Assembly (NCBI GenBank): GCA_000433735.1
Contig: HF998353.1
Span: 92,919-118,694 of the forward strand
DNA: 25,776 nt
Direction of reading: 5' to 3'
DNA from: Clostridium sp. CAG:167
GTDB lineage: Bacteria > Bacillota > Clostridia > Lachnospirales > Lachnospiraceae
The number at the start of each line of letters is the position of its first letter. Positions within the stretch are counted from its first letter, which is position 1. Position numbers and translations under genes: made by a program. A model generated the notes under the pieces. That model saw only the letters and a program-made list of their open reading frames with translations. It did no database searches and had not been told where the DNA came from. Positions 7,770 through 15,815 of this stretch are shown piece after piece.

Positions 7770-8607
7770 TCTGCTCTTTTAACTGATCCATAGAATCGAA
7801 TTTTCTCTCCGGGCGCAGATAAGAAACCAAATGTGCCCGGATTTTTTTTCCATAAATATCTTCATGGAAATCAAAGATCCATACTTCCAGTCCCATAGGA
7901 TTATTACCGGATACGGTAGGCTTCACTCCCAGATTTCCTACTCCTTTTCTTATTTTTCCATCTACTGTCAGCATGATAGCGTATACACCTTTCGGGGGCA
8001 GTATCTTCCCCGGTGCCGGTATCAGGTTGGCTGTGGGAATCTCCATGGTCCTTCCCAGATGCCTGCCGGAAACCACTTCTCCCTGTATAAAATACGGCAT
8101 ACCAAGCAGGGAAGCCACCTCTCCCATTTCTCCTTTTTCCAGCTGGCTGCGGATCCTTGTACTACTGACTTCGCTGCCTCCTAAAGACAGTTTTTCCAGA
8201 ATATGTACATGAAAAGAATAGGTACTCTCCCATTCTTTCAGCATCCTGGCATTTCCGGAACGGTTATGGCCGAAGCAAAAATCTGTTCCAATAAATATTT
8301 CCTTTGCATGACACCTCTGTACCAGCACTTGCTCCACAAATTCCACCGGTGCCATATGCCGGAAGGCCTCTGTCACAGGAACAGAGACAAAAATATCCAC
8401 ACCGGTTTTCTCTGCCAGGTCTTCTTTTTCCGCCTGACTGTATATACCATTCTGGCGAGTACTTTCAAAGGTAAACATAACCACCGGCAATTTTGTCTTT
8501 TTTGCCGCCTGGATCAACAAACGATGGCCCCGGTGTATCCCATCAAACTTGCCAATACATACTGCCGATGGCTCTAATTCAAAATCCAATGACCGGATCC
8601 GTCTCAT
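7690..8607 (-). CDS. ribF: Bifunctional riboflavin kinase / FAD synthetase
   Basis: This enzyme converts riboflavin to FMN and then FAD. The N-terminal nucleotidyltransferase domain carries GKFDGIHRGH (19-28) and SSTRIR (148-153). The C-terminal riboflavin kinase domain (about 175-285) carries PTAN (191-194) and LEVWIFDF (240-247, with the expected Glu241). I chose ATG at 8605-8607 (305 residues) because GTGAGG stands 7 bases before it. The upstream in-frame ATG at 8623-8625 would add six residues but has no such site. It is the last gene of the nusA operon, after truB. Its 3' end overlaps mocR by 80 bp tail to tail, and its predicted terminator is within mocR. No FMN riboswitch is seen. Confidence 0.95.
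   Translation of the reverse strand: MRRIRSLDFELEPSAVCIGKFDGIHRGHRLLIQAAKKTKLPVVMFTFESTRQNGIYSQAEKEDLAEKTGVDIFVSVPVTEAFRHMAPVEFVEQVLVQRCHAKEIFIGTDFCFGHNRSGNARMLKEWESTYSFHVHILEKLSLGGSEVSSTRIRSQLEKGEMGEVASLLGMPYFIQGEVVSGRHLGRTMEIPTANLIPAPGKILPPKGVYAIMLTVDGKIRKGVGNLGVKPTVSGNNPMGLEVWIFDFHEDIYGKKIRAHLVSYLRPERKFDSMDQLKEQISQDTIRAKEILSQPEAESLLLSLPD
7808..7849 (+). terminator. Intrinsic terminator of mocR, inside ribF coding sequence
   Basis: TCCGGGCGCA (7808-7817) pairs with TGTGCCCGGA (7832-7841) over 10 bp with one G-T pair and a 14-base loop. Eight T follow (7842-7849). It lies 39 to 80 bases past the mocR stop. The T run is antisense to the lysine codons of the conserved YGKKIRAH stretch of RibF. 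Confidence 0.8.
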
Positions 8608-8630
8608 TTTTTTCCTCACTTCCATCTCAT

Positions 8631-9533
8631 TTACGGATGAAACATTTTTACAATGCTAAATTTATTAGTGGCTGCATTTCTTTGATACAGCGCATAAAAT
8701 TCCCGGTTTGTATCATACATCCGCACTGTTTTACGGAAGGCAATCTTGTCTCCATCCTGACAGCTATTTACCGGAATCTCATTTCCATTCTGCAAATATT
8801 TCATTCCTGTTTCCAGAACCTGAACAGCCGGATACTCCATAAACAGGGAATCAATACTCAAAAGTACTTCATCCAGCCGGTCCTCTTTTACTTTTTGTTC
8901 TATCTCATCCAGCGTGTATGCCTCATCCAGAGAAAATCTGCCTACCTGGGTCCGCACAAGGCTGTCCATGGCTGCCAGGCATCCCAGTTTTTCTCCTATA
9001 TCATCACATAAAGAGCGGATATACGTTCCCTTAGAGCAGTGAACTTCTATTTCAAACCAGTTCTTCTCCAGATCTGCCTGGAGAAGCTTCAAACTATAAA
9101 TCGTCACTTTCCTTGGTTTCCGTTCTACGGTTTTCCCCTGCCTTGCCATTTCATACAAGCGTTTTCCCTGGATTTTGATGGCTGAATACATAGGCGGCAC
9201 CTGCTCTATGTCCCCTTCAAAGGACTTCAGACACTGTTCCAGTTCTTCTCCTGTGCAGGTTACCGGTCTGGTTTCCAATACAGTTCCTGTCATATCCAGG
9301 GTATCCGTTTTTACTCCCAGTTTCACACCGGCTATGTAGGTTTTATCCTTCTCAGTCAAAAGGTCAACTACTTTCGTCGCCTTTCCTATACACACCGGAA
9401 GTACACCCGTTGCATCCGGATCCAGTGTTCCTGTATGGCCTATTTTCTTGAAATGCAGGATCCCCCGGAGTTTTGCTACCACATCATGGGAGGTAAATCC
9501 TTTTTCCTTTTTTACATTTATGATTCCATTCAT
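8631..9533 (-). CDS. truB: tRNA pseudouridine(55) synthase
   Basis: TruB makes pseudouridine 55 in the T-loop of tRNAs. The protein has 300 residues. The N-terminus MNGIINVKKEKGFTSHDVV and the catalytic motif GHTGTLDPDATGVLP are clear, with catalytic Asp38. SAIKIQGKRLYEMARQG and the KGTYIRSL motif in the catalytic fold are also present. The C-terminal part (about 225-300) is the small PUA-like extension seen in Firmicutes. The start ATG overlaps the nrnA stop as ATGA (9530-9533), so the two are translationally coupled. ribF follows after about 23 bases. Confidence 0.97.
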   Translation of the reverse strand: MNGIINVKKEKGFTSHDVVAKLRGILHFKKIGHTGTLDPDATGVLPVCIGKATKVVDLLTEKDKTYIAGVKLGVKTDTLDMTGTVLETRPVTCTGEELEQCLKSFEGDIEQVPPMYSAIKIQGKRLYEMARQGKTVERKPRKVTIYSLKLLQADLEKNWFEIEVHCSKGTYIRSLCDDIGEKLGCLAAMDSLVRTQVGRFSLDEAYTLDEIEQKVKEDRLDEVLLSIDSLFMEYPAVQVLETGMKYLQNGNEIPVNSCQDGDKIAFRKTVRMYDTNREFYALYQRNAATNKFSIVKMFHP

Positions 9534-10501
9534 TCTGCCTGCCTCTTTGCCAATTCTAACTGCTTTTCAATGTGAAAAGTCAAACTGTTGATCACATCAA
9601 AAGCAGTTCCTTTTAAAGAACATCCGGCTGCACGGATATGTCCACCGCCGCCATACACTTTGCACACCTGGCTCACATCTACAATATCGTTAGAGCGCAT
9701 GCTGACTTTAAACTCTCCCTGCGCCCTCTCACTAAGCAAAATAGCCACTTCCACACCTTCTGTTGTGCGGAGTTCATCGATGACACCATCCAGATCCGAT
9801 GGTGCCGCCTCGTAAAGGTCCATGATATTTTTCTTTACAACGGAAAAAATACACCGTCCATCCATCATGCGGATGCTTTCCATCAGGCATCTTCCCATGA
9901 TCTGAAGCTGTTTGTAACTTTTCATATAAAAACTTCCATCGATAATCTTGCCAAATGGGATTCCTTTATTCATCAAAGCCCCAGCGATCTCCATGGTACG
10001 GCAGGATGTGTTGGAGTGTTTAAACACCCCTGTATCATGGATAATGCCTGTATACAGACAGCATGCTGTGGCATAAGAAATCTTCTCATCTTCCATCAGC
10101 GTGTACAAAATCTGGCTGGTAGAACTGGCGTCTGCCTCTACCTGTTCTTTCTGACAAAAATGAGTATTGGTAATATGATGATCTACACAATAAGTAGCTT
10201 TCGCCTTTTCCAAAATTCCGGCCGCTTCCCCCAGTCTCTCTTTGTCACCACAGTCCAGTGCTACAAACAGATCATATACCTGGTCTGCCCCGCACTGTTC
10301 TGTCATTGCCTCTTCCTTGGACAGATAATCAAATGCAGATGGAATCTCCTCCACATACACCGTTACTTTTTTCCCCGGAAAATTGTCCTGAATATAACTG
10401 TACAACCCCATACAGGATCCGATACAGTCTCCATCCGGACGGACATGACCACCTATGGCAATCGTTTCAGCCTGGCTGACAGCCTGCATCAATTCATTCA
10501 T
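9530..10501 (-). CDS. nrnA: NrnA: DHH-family oligoribonuclease / pAp phosphatase
   Basis: NrnA degrades short RNA (2-5 nucleotides) and dephosphorylates pAp to AMP. The 323-residue protein has the DHH phosphoesterase metal sites: HVRPDGDCIGS (19-29, Asp23 and Asp25), ALDCGD (81-86, Asp83) and the DHH motif at 107-109. The C-terminal DHHA1 domain ends with GGGGHIRAAGC (about 284-294), which binds the substrate. It overlaps rbfA and truB by ATGA at both ends. This position between rbfA and truB is typical in Firmicutes. Confidence 0.95.
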   Translation of the reverse strand: MNELMQAVSQAETIAIGGHVRPDGDCIGSCMGLYSYIQDNFPGKKVTVYVEEIPSAFDYLSKEEAMTEQCGADQVYDLFVALDCGDKERLGEAAGILEKAKATYCVDHHITNTHFCQKEQVEADASSTSQILYTLMEDEKISYATACCLYTGIIHDTGVFKHSNTSCRTMEIAGALMNKGIPFGKIIDGSFYMKSYKQLQIMGRCLMESIRMMDGRCIFSVVKKNIMDLYEAAPSDLDGVIDELRTTEGVEVAILLSERAQGEFKVSMRSNDIVDVSQVCKVYGGGGHIRAAGCSLKGTAFDVINSLTFHIEKQLELAKRQAE

Positions 10502-10884
10502 GCTTCTTCCTCATTTCTATGTTTTGACTCTTCTTTTTCTTTTAACTCGTCAATCTTCTTTGACATAGTCACACCATATTCAATGGAAGTGTCCAGAACA
10601 AAAGTAAGTTCTGGCGTATTGCGCAGATTCATGCGCTTTGCCAGCTGGTGGCGGGCAAAAGACGCACTTTTTTTCAGGCCTTCCATTGTTTTTTCTTTTT
10701 CTTCGTCATTGCCAAGAACACTTACAAAAATCTTGGCAAATTTGAGATCCGGTGTTACCTCCACCGCCATGACCGAAGTCATGGGATGGATACGCGGATC
10801 TTTCAGATCTTCCCGGATGATGCTGCTCATTTCCCGCTGCACCTCACTGTTGATCCGTATATTTTTTACACTGTTCTTTCTCAT
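10498..10884 (-). CDS. rbfA: 30S ribosome-binding factor A
   Basis: RbfA helps late maturation of the 30S subunit and 16S rRNA 5'-end processing. The 128-residue protein begins MRKNSVKNIRINSEVQREMS and contains KDPRI (about 27-31), followed by MTSVMAVEVTPDLKFAKIFVSV, all typical of the KH-like RbfA fold. The end (about 110-128) is a Lys/Glu-rich tail. AAGG lies a few bases before the ATG. It follows infB by 21 bases and overlaps nrnA by ATGA. Confidence 0.95.
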   Translation of the reverse strand: MRKNSVKNIRINSEVQREMSSIIREDLKDPRIHPMTSVMAVEVTPDLKFAKIFVSVLGNDEEKEKTMEGLKKSASFARHQLAKRMNLRNTPELTFVLDTSIEYGVTMSKKIDELKEKEESKHRNEEEA

Positions 10885-10905
10885 TGTCCTTACCTCAACT
10901 GTTTC

Positions 10906-13581
10906 CTATCTTGGAACCTCGACCATCTTGTAACATTCTACCTGGTCGCCTTCCATTACATCATTAAATCCAGCGAACACAAGACCACATTCATAACCGG
11001 CAGCCACTTCTTTTACATCATCTTTGAATCGTTTCAAGCTGGCTACATCGCCTTCAAAGATCTGCTCACCTTCTCTGGTGATACGGGCACGACAGCCACG
11101 CTCTACTTTACCATCCAGTACATAAGAACCGGCAATTGTTCCCACGCCGGATGCTTTAAATGTCTGGCGCACTTCTACATGAGCGATGACTTTTTCCTCA
11201 TAGATCGGCTCTAACATTCCCTTCATAGCTGATTCAATGTCCTCAATGGCATCATAGATTACTCTGTAAAGTCTTACATCTACATTCTCGCGGTCTGCTG
11301 TTTCTTTGGCCGCATTATCAAGACGGATGTTAAATCCGATAATGATGGCATTGGATGCACTGGCCAGAGTTACATCTGACTCATTGATGGCACCTACACC
11401 ACCATGGATCACACGGACTGCCACTTCTTCATTGCTGAGTTTCACAAGACTCTGTTTTACTGCTTCTACAGATCCCTGTACATCGGCTTTGATAATCAGG
11501 TTCAGTTCTTTTACATTACCTGCCTGGATCTGGCTGAAGAGACCATCCAGTGTTACTTTCTTGGCTCTTGTCTCCTCTAATAATTTATCCTTACTCTGGT
11601 CAATGTATGCCTGTGAAATCTGTTTTGCTTCTTTATCACTGTCTGTTGCCACAAATACCTCACCGGCATCCGGCACTCCATTCAAACCAAGGATCTCTAC
11701 CGGCGTAGATGGGGTAGCCTGTTTTACACGTTCACCTCTATGGTCTAACATGGCACGGACTTTACCGTAGGCAGTTCCGATAGCAATATGATCTCCAATA
11801 TTTAAGGTACCTTTCTGTACCAGTACCGTAGCGACCGGACCTCTTCCCTTGTCCAGACGGGCCTCGATTACGATACCTCTTGCACGACGCTTTGGATTGG
11901 CTTTCAATTCCAACACTTCTGCTGTCAGAACGATCATCTCCAGAAGGTTTTCGATACCTTCTTTTGTGTGTGCAGATACCGGACAGAAAATGGTGCTGCC
12001 GCCCCAGTCTTCCGGAATCAGCTCATACTCAGACAATTCCTGTTTTACTCTTTCAATGTTGGCGCCTTCTTTATCAATCTTATTCACTGCCACGATAATT
12101 TCAACACCGGCTGCTTTGGCATGGTTGATCGCCTCTACAGTCTGTGGCATAACACCATCATCAGCCGCAACCACCAGTACTGCTATATCTGTAGACTGGG
12201 CACCGCGCATACGCATAGATGTAAACGCCTCATGTCCCGGTGTATCTAAGAATGTGATCTTTTCACCATTGATACGAACTACATAAGCACCGATATGCTG
12301 TGTGATACCACCTGCTTCATGCTCTGTTACATCCGACTGGCGGATTGCATCCAGAAGAGATGTTTTACCATGGTCTACATGACCCATTACACAGACAACC
12401 GGCGGGCGCTTCTTCATCTTGGATTCATCCTCTTCTTCCTCTTTCAGAAGTTCTGCCACCATGTCGATCTTTTCTTCTTTTTCAGCTATAATATCAAAGC
12501 TTAATGCGATTTCCTCAGCCTCTTCAAAACTGATATCCTGATTCAAAGATACCATCTGGCCCCGCAGGAACAACTGTTTTACCAGAGCAGCTGCCGGCAT
12601 TTTCATCTTTTCAGCCAACGCACGGATAGTCAGTGTCTCTGGGATCACAATCTGCTTAATATCTTCTTCCGGCTCCTGTTTTACCGGTTCCGGTTTAATA
12701 AAGGCACCCTTTCTGTTTGGATCTTTCTTGGAACGGATACGGCTCATTTCCTCTTTACTGCTCTTACGGTAGCCGCCCTGCTTTGCTTTATCATCCCTCT
12801 TATTATTGCGTTTACGGGAGTTTTTCTGCTCCTGCTTGATTCCATCAAATCCATTCTGGGCTTTCTCAAAGCGCTCCAATACCCGCTCGCCACCACGATT
12901 GTTTCCGTTGCCGCCACGGTTATTGCCATTTCCTCCGCGGTTGCTGCCACGATTATTTCCATTACCGCCGTTTCCATTGCGGTTATTTCCAGCATTACCA
13001 CCACGGTTGTTGCCATTTCCTCCGTTGTTCCGGCGTTCACCGTTGTTTGGCTTCTTGCCGCGGGCAGGCTGTGAATCTCTTCCTCCACGATTATTGCGGT
13101 TATCTCTTCTTTCCTGTTTTTGTGCTGTTTTTTTCTCTTCGTTCTGCTTTTTCTCCGGCACTACCGTTTTCTCCTCTGTCTTTTCTTTGTTTTCCTTTAC
13201 AGGCTCTTTCACCGGCTCTTTTTTCTCTTCTTTCTCCGGCTGGTTTTTCTTAGGCTCCTCTTTTTTCTCAGGTGCCTCTTTTTTCTTAGGCTCTTCTTTT
13301 TTCTCAGGTTCCTCTTTTTTCTCAGGCGCCTTCTCCGTTGTTTTTGAGACTGGCTCTGAAATCGTTTTTGCTTTTTCTTCTTTTTCAGTCTTTTCAGCCG
13401 TTACCTGTTTTTTACTGAAACCTTTCATCAAAAAAGCAATGGCATCATCTTCGATGTTGCTGTTAGGACCTTTTACATCAAATCCATTATCATTGAGGAA
13501 TTTAATCAGATCTCCACTCTTTATGTTCTTATCCTGATGCTGCATACTGCGAGCAATTTCAAATATTTTCATTTTTGCCAT
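10906..13581 (-). CDS. infB: Translation initiation factor IF-2
   Basis: IF-2 is the GTPase that places initiator tRNA on the ribosome. The 891-residue protein has an N-terminal IF2_N domain (about 1-55). A long disordered region follows: Lys/Glu/Pro-rich at 62-150 and Arg/Gly/Asn-rich at 184-232. A second IF2_N domain lies at about 312-365. The G domain shows MGHVDHGKT (399-407), DTPGHE (446-451) and NKID (500-503), and domains II to IV complete the C-terminal half. The start follows GGAGG inside the end of ylxQ, overlapping it by 23 bases. The linker holds 18-bp tandem repeats. The extended N-terminus is common in Clostridia. Confidence 0.97.
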   Translation of the reverse strand: MAKMKIFEIARSMQHQDKNIKSGDLIKFLNDNGFDVKGPNSNIEDDAIAFLMKGFSKKQVTAEKTEKEEKAKTISEPVSKTTEKAPEKKEEPEKKEEPKKKEAPEKKEEPKKNQPEKEEKKEPVKEPVKENKEKTEEKTVVPEKKQNEEKKTAQKQERRDNRNNRGGRDSQPARGKKPNNGERRNNGGNGNNRGGNAGNNRNGNGGNGNNRGSNRGGNGNNRGGNGNNRGGERVLERFEKAQNGFDGIKQEQKNSRKRNNKRDDKAKQGGYRKSSKEEMSRIRSKKDPNRKGAFIKPEPVKQEPEEDIKQIVIPETLTIRALAEKMKMPAAALVKQLFLRGQMVSLNQDISFEEAEEIALSFDIIAEKEEKIDMVAELLKEEEEDESKMKKRPPVVCVMGHVDHGKTSLLDAIRQSDVTEHEAGGITQHIGAYVVRINGEKITFLDTPGHEAFTSMRMRGAQSTDIAVLVVAADDGVMPQTVEAINHAKAAGVEIIVAVNKIDKEGANIERVKQELSEYELIPEDWGGSTIFCPVSAHTKEGIENLLEMIVLTAEVLELKANPKRRARGIVIEARLDKGRGPVATVLVQKGTLNIGDHIAIGTAYGKVRAMLDHRGERVKQATPSTPVEILGLNGVPDAGEVFVATDSDKEAKQISQAYIDQSKDKLLEETRAKKVTLDGLFSQIQAGNVKELNLIIKADVQGSVEAVKQSLVKLSNEEVAVRVIHGGVGAINESDVTLASASNAIIIGFNIRLDNAAKETADRENVDVRLYRVIYDAIEDIESAMKGMLEPIYEEKVIAHVEVRQTFKASGVGTIAGSYVLDGKVERGCRARITREGEQIFEGDVASLKRFKDDVKEVAAGYECGLVFAGFNDVMEGDQVECYKMVEVPR
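12886..13032 (-). repeat. RGN-rich low-complexity stretch within infB
   Basis: Codons 184-232 of infB encode repeated GGNGNNRGGN-like units, with Gly, Asn and Arg making up nearly every residue. The DNA shows matching imperfect short repeats. It is in frame and part of the gene, not an independent element. Confidence 0.85.
13252..13323 (-). repeat. Four 18-bp tandem repeats within infB
   Basis: Four consecutive 18-base units start at 13252, 13270, 13288 and 13306; the plus-strand form is AGGCTCCTCTTTTTTCTC with one to three changes. They encode the hexapeptides EKKEEP, EKKEEP, KKKEAP and EKKEEP. The unit is a multiple of three, so copy-number change would keep the frame. Confidence 0.9.
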
Positions 13582-13900
13582 ACTTTGTTACCTCCAGATC
13601 TAAATTTTTGCCGATTGACTTAGCAAATCCCTTATTCAACACTGCAAGAGACGCACGGAATTCTTTTCCGATCGCCTTTCCCAGCGTATCTTTGTCTCCA
13701 AATTCAGCATAGGCAACTTGATAAAACTTACACGAATCTGAAAACTTCTTTTTCGTATTGGCAGAAGCATCTTCTGCTACAATGACCAGATATGCTTCTC
13801 CATCGCGGATCGCTTTCTCTGTCAGAAATTCTCCGCTGGCTACTTCTCCTGCTTTCATTGCCAGTCCCAGCGTTCCCAGCACTTTTTTACTTTGGATCAT
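13559..13900 (-). CDS. ylxQ: YlxQ-type L7Ae-family RNA-binding protein
   Basis: This 113-residue protein has the L7Ae/L30e fold pattern: KVLGTLGLAMKAGEVASGEF at the N-terminus, then a central hydrophobic strand (AYLVIVAEDAS, about 36-46) and NTKKKFSDSC. YlxQ is a probable K-turn RNA-binding protein linked to the ribosome; its exact role is unknown. It overlaps ylxR (14 bases) and infB (23 bases), so all three are coupled. Its position between ylxR and infB is the standard Firmicute order. Confidence 0.9.
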   Translation of the reverse strand: MIQSKKVLGTLGLAMKAGEVASGEFLTEKAIRDGEAYLVIVAEDASANTKKKFSDSCKFYQVAYAEFGDKDTLGKAIGKEFRASLAVLNKGFAKSIGKNLDLEVTKYGKNENI

Positions 13901-14156
13901 AAAACTGCCTTTCTATTTCATCATAAACTTCTGCCTGGACATTCATTTTAAATGTCCGGTTCAGTGCATTGGATCTGCGGGCCTTTTCAAAACACTCTCT
14001 GCTGTCACACAGATAGGCTCCTCTTCCATTCAGCCGTCCGCTGCGGTCTAAAAGAATCTCTCCCTCTTTGGTCTTAACAATACGGATCAATTCTTTTTTA
14101 TCCTTGCTTTCCCGGCATCCTATACACTGACGCTGCGGTACTTTCTTTGCCTGCAT
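13887..14156 (-). CDS. ylxR: YlxR/RnpM-family RNA-binding protein
   Basis: This short protein shows the YlxR signature: KKVPQRQCIGCRE near the N-terminus, then LLDRSGRLNGRGAYLC with the conserved GRGAYLC motif. In Bacillus a YlxR protein binds the RNase P RNA and modulates its activity; that is family knowledge, not visible here. I prefer ATG at 14154-14156 (89 residues), because GGAAGG (14165-14170) stands 8 bases upstream. An in-frame GTG at 14163-14165 would overlap that site. It overlaps ylxQ by 14 bases and follows nusA by 20 bases. Confidence 0.93.
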   Translation of the reverse strand: MQAKKVPQRQCIGCRESKDKKELIRIVKTKEGEILLDRSGRLNGRGAYLCDSRECFEKARRSNALNRTFKMNVQAEVYDEIERQFYDPK

Positions 14157-14176
14157 CCAATCCACCTTCCCATTTT

Positions 14177-15238
14177 TTAGTTCAAACTCTGTGTCTCACT
14201 TTTGATGTCGATCTTATATCCTGTCAGTCTGGCTGCCAGTCTTGCATTCTGGCCTTCTTTACCGATTGCCAGTGAAAGCTGGTAATCCGGTACAACAACC
14301 TGAGCACTTTTTTCCTCCACATTTACATCAACAGAAATAACCTTAGATGGGCTGAGGGCATGCTCGATAAAAACAGCCGGATCTTCATTCCACTCAACGA
14401 TGTCAATCTTTTCTCCCCGGAGTTCTTCTACCACACTGCCCACGCGGACACCATTTTGTCCTACACAGGCTCCAATTGGATCTACATCCGGATTGTTGCT
14501 GTACACTGCGATCTTGGAGCGGGATCCTGCCTCACGGTATACATTTTTGATCTCAACCACACCGCTCTGGATCTCTGCCACTTCGGACTCGAACAATCTT
14601 TTTACCAGTTCCGGATGAGTACGGGAAATAAGGATCTTAGGTCCCCTGGTAGAGTCTTTTACTTCTGTAATATATACTTTGATTCTCTCATGTGGTTCAA
14701 ATTCTTCATCTTCCACCTGCTCCTGCGGAGTAAGAACGGCATCAATCTTGCCCAGATTGATATTGTAATTGCCATTGCTGTAACGCTGAACCATACCGGT
14801 TACAATATCTTTCTCTTTTGTCTTGTAAAAATCAAACAAGACTTTTCTTTCTTCTTCCCGGATCTTCTGAACAACAACCTGTTTTGCTTTCTGAGCTGTA
14901 ATACGGCCAAAGTTCTTTGGTGTTGCTTCCTGAGCGATCATATCTCCTACGATCTTGCCCGGATATCTTACTCTTGCCTCTGTAATAGAAATCTGAGTTG
15001 CCTCATCTTCTACTTCCTCTACTACTTCTTTATCCAGATAAACATGAAATTCTCCTGTTTTACGGTCTAAAATAACCCGCACATTGTCAGCCTTGCCATA
15101 CTGATTTTTGCAGGCTGCCAGCAAAGAATTTTCAATGGCCTCAAACAAAATTTCTTTATCAATGTCTTTTTCCTTTTCAATCTCTGTCAATGCCTGGATC
15201 AATTCCGGATTTCCTTTCTGTGCTGTCGTCTTTCTCAT
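14177..15238 (-). CDS. nusA: Transcription factor NusA
   Basis: NusA binds RNA polymerase and controls pausing, intrinsic termination and antitermination. The 353-residue protein has the N-terminal polymerase-binding domain (about 10-130), an S1 domain (about 140-205) and two KH domains (about 205-345). Key blocks include RTHPELVKRLFESEVAEIQSG boundary residues near 206-226, GACVGQNGVRV (about 256-266) and the second GxxG at AIGKEGQNARLAA (about 325-337). The length fits Firmicute NusA without acidic repeats. AGGAGG at 15249-15254 precedes the ATG by about 10 bases. The first eight residues, MRKTTAQK, are a short extension on the common start. It follows rimP by about 29 bases. Confidence 0.96.
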   Translation of the reverse strand: MRKTTAQKGNPELIQALTEIEKEKDIDKEILFEAIENSLLAACKNQYGKADNVRVILDRKTGEFHVYLDKEVVEEVEDEATQISITEARVRYPGKIVGDMIAQEATPKNFGRITAQKAKQVVVQKIREEERKVLFDFYKTKEKDIVTGMVQRYSNGNYNINLGKIDAVLTPQEQVEDEEFEPHERIKVYITEVKDSTRGPKILISRTHPELVKRLFESEVAEIQSGVVEIKNVYREAGSRSKIAVYSNNPDVDPIGACVGQNGVRVGSVVEELRGEKIDIVEWNEDPAVFIEHALSPSKVISVDVNVEEKSAQVVVPDYQLSLAIGKEGQNARLAARLTGYKIDIKSETQSLN

Positions 15239-15267
15239 TTTCTATTGTCCTCCTTATTTTCTTCTTT

Positions 15268-15762
15268 CTAAAAATCAATGGATTTGCGGATCAACGCAAT
15301 GTCTTTCTGCGGGAATGATAATTCTACTGAATCCATAGTAATCACTACTTGTGTTGTTTCTTCATTATACTCTTTCAATACGCCGACAAATTCTTTATCA
15401 GAATATTTCTTTCCTTTTTCTTCCCATGTGACAGGCGAAAACAGTTTCACTTCCACATCCTCGCCAATATTTCTTATAAAGTCCCTTGGCTTCTTAAATG
15501 GTCTTAAAAGCCCCGGGGAACTCACTTCCAGTATATACGATTCAGATATAAAATCATTCTCATCCATAAGATCGCTGAGTTCATGATTTACGGTAGTCAG
15601 ATCATCCAGCGTAATACCACCTTGCTTATCAATGTACACACGAAGATGCCAGCTGCCAGCCTCTTTTACAAATTCTACATCTACCAATTCGTAGTTATAC
15701 TTCTCACATAAAGGCATCACTAACTGCTCTGTCCGGCTTTCATAGTCCTGATGTCTGCTCAA
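15268..15762 (-). CDS. rimP: Ribosome maturation factor RimP
   Basis: RimP is needed for 30S assembly. The two-domain pattern is clear: an N-terminal domain with YELVDVEFVKEAGSWHLRVY and LEVSSPGLLRPFK, then a C-terminal SH3-like domain (about 85-164) with KGKKYSDKEFVGVLKEYNEE. I assign the start to TTG at 15760-15762 (164 residues), because a perfect AGGAGG (15770-15775) lies 7 bases upstream. A GTG at 15781-15783 gives 171 residues but would place the ribosome-binding site inside the gene and begins right at the end of the attenuator U tract. It is the first gene of the nusA operon, behind a strong promoter and leader hairpin. Confidence 0.93.
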   Translation of the reverse strand: MSRHQDYESRTEQLVMPLCEKYNYELVDVEFVKEAGSWHLRVYIDKQGGITLDDLTTVNHELSDLMDENDFISESYILEVSSPGLLRPFKKPRDFIRNIGEDVEVKLFSPVTWEEKGKKYSDKEFVGVLKEYNEETTQVVITMDSVELSFPQKDIALIRKSIDF

Positions 15763-15783
15763 ATAAAAACCTCCTGTCAACAC

Positions 15784-15815
15784 AAAAATAAATGAGTGGA
15801 CTGCTGTCCACTCAT
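15784..15815 (-). terminator. Terminator-like hairpin in rimP leader (attenuator candidate)
   Basis: ATGAGTGGAC and GTCCACTCAT form a perfect 10-bp stem around a 4-base loop (15792-15815). On the minus strand it is followed by TTATTTTT. It starts about 20 bases after the predicted transcription start and ends about 20 bases before the rimP start codon, so it would act as an attenuator of the operon. No competing anti-terminator was found. Confidence 0.75.

Noticed and set aside
8608..8630. FMN riboswitch before ribF
   Set aside because: The space between truB and ribF is about 20 bases, far too small for the aptamer, and ribF is internal to an operon.
8493..9011. Plus-strand open frame of 172 codons across the truB-ribF junction
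   Set aside because: It is antisense to both genes, has no recognisable domain and no start signal.
9638..10933. Long plus-strand open frame of 431 codons opposite nrnA and rbfA
   Set aside because: It lies antisense to two well-supported genes, has no ribosome-binding site or family motif, and its Cys/His/Phe-rich composition is typical of a shadow frame.
12886..13327. Possible CRISPR or minisatellite array
   Set aside because: The repeats are contiguous, imperfect, in frame and encode the IF-2 linker. There are no spacers of regular size and no cas genes.
12806..13537. Plus-strand open frame of 243 codons opposite infB
   Set aside because: It is the complement of the low-complexity IF-2 linker. 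The Phe/Ser/Leu/Pro-rich composition is explained by the reverse reading of Lys/Glu/Gly/Asn codons.
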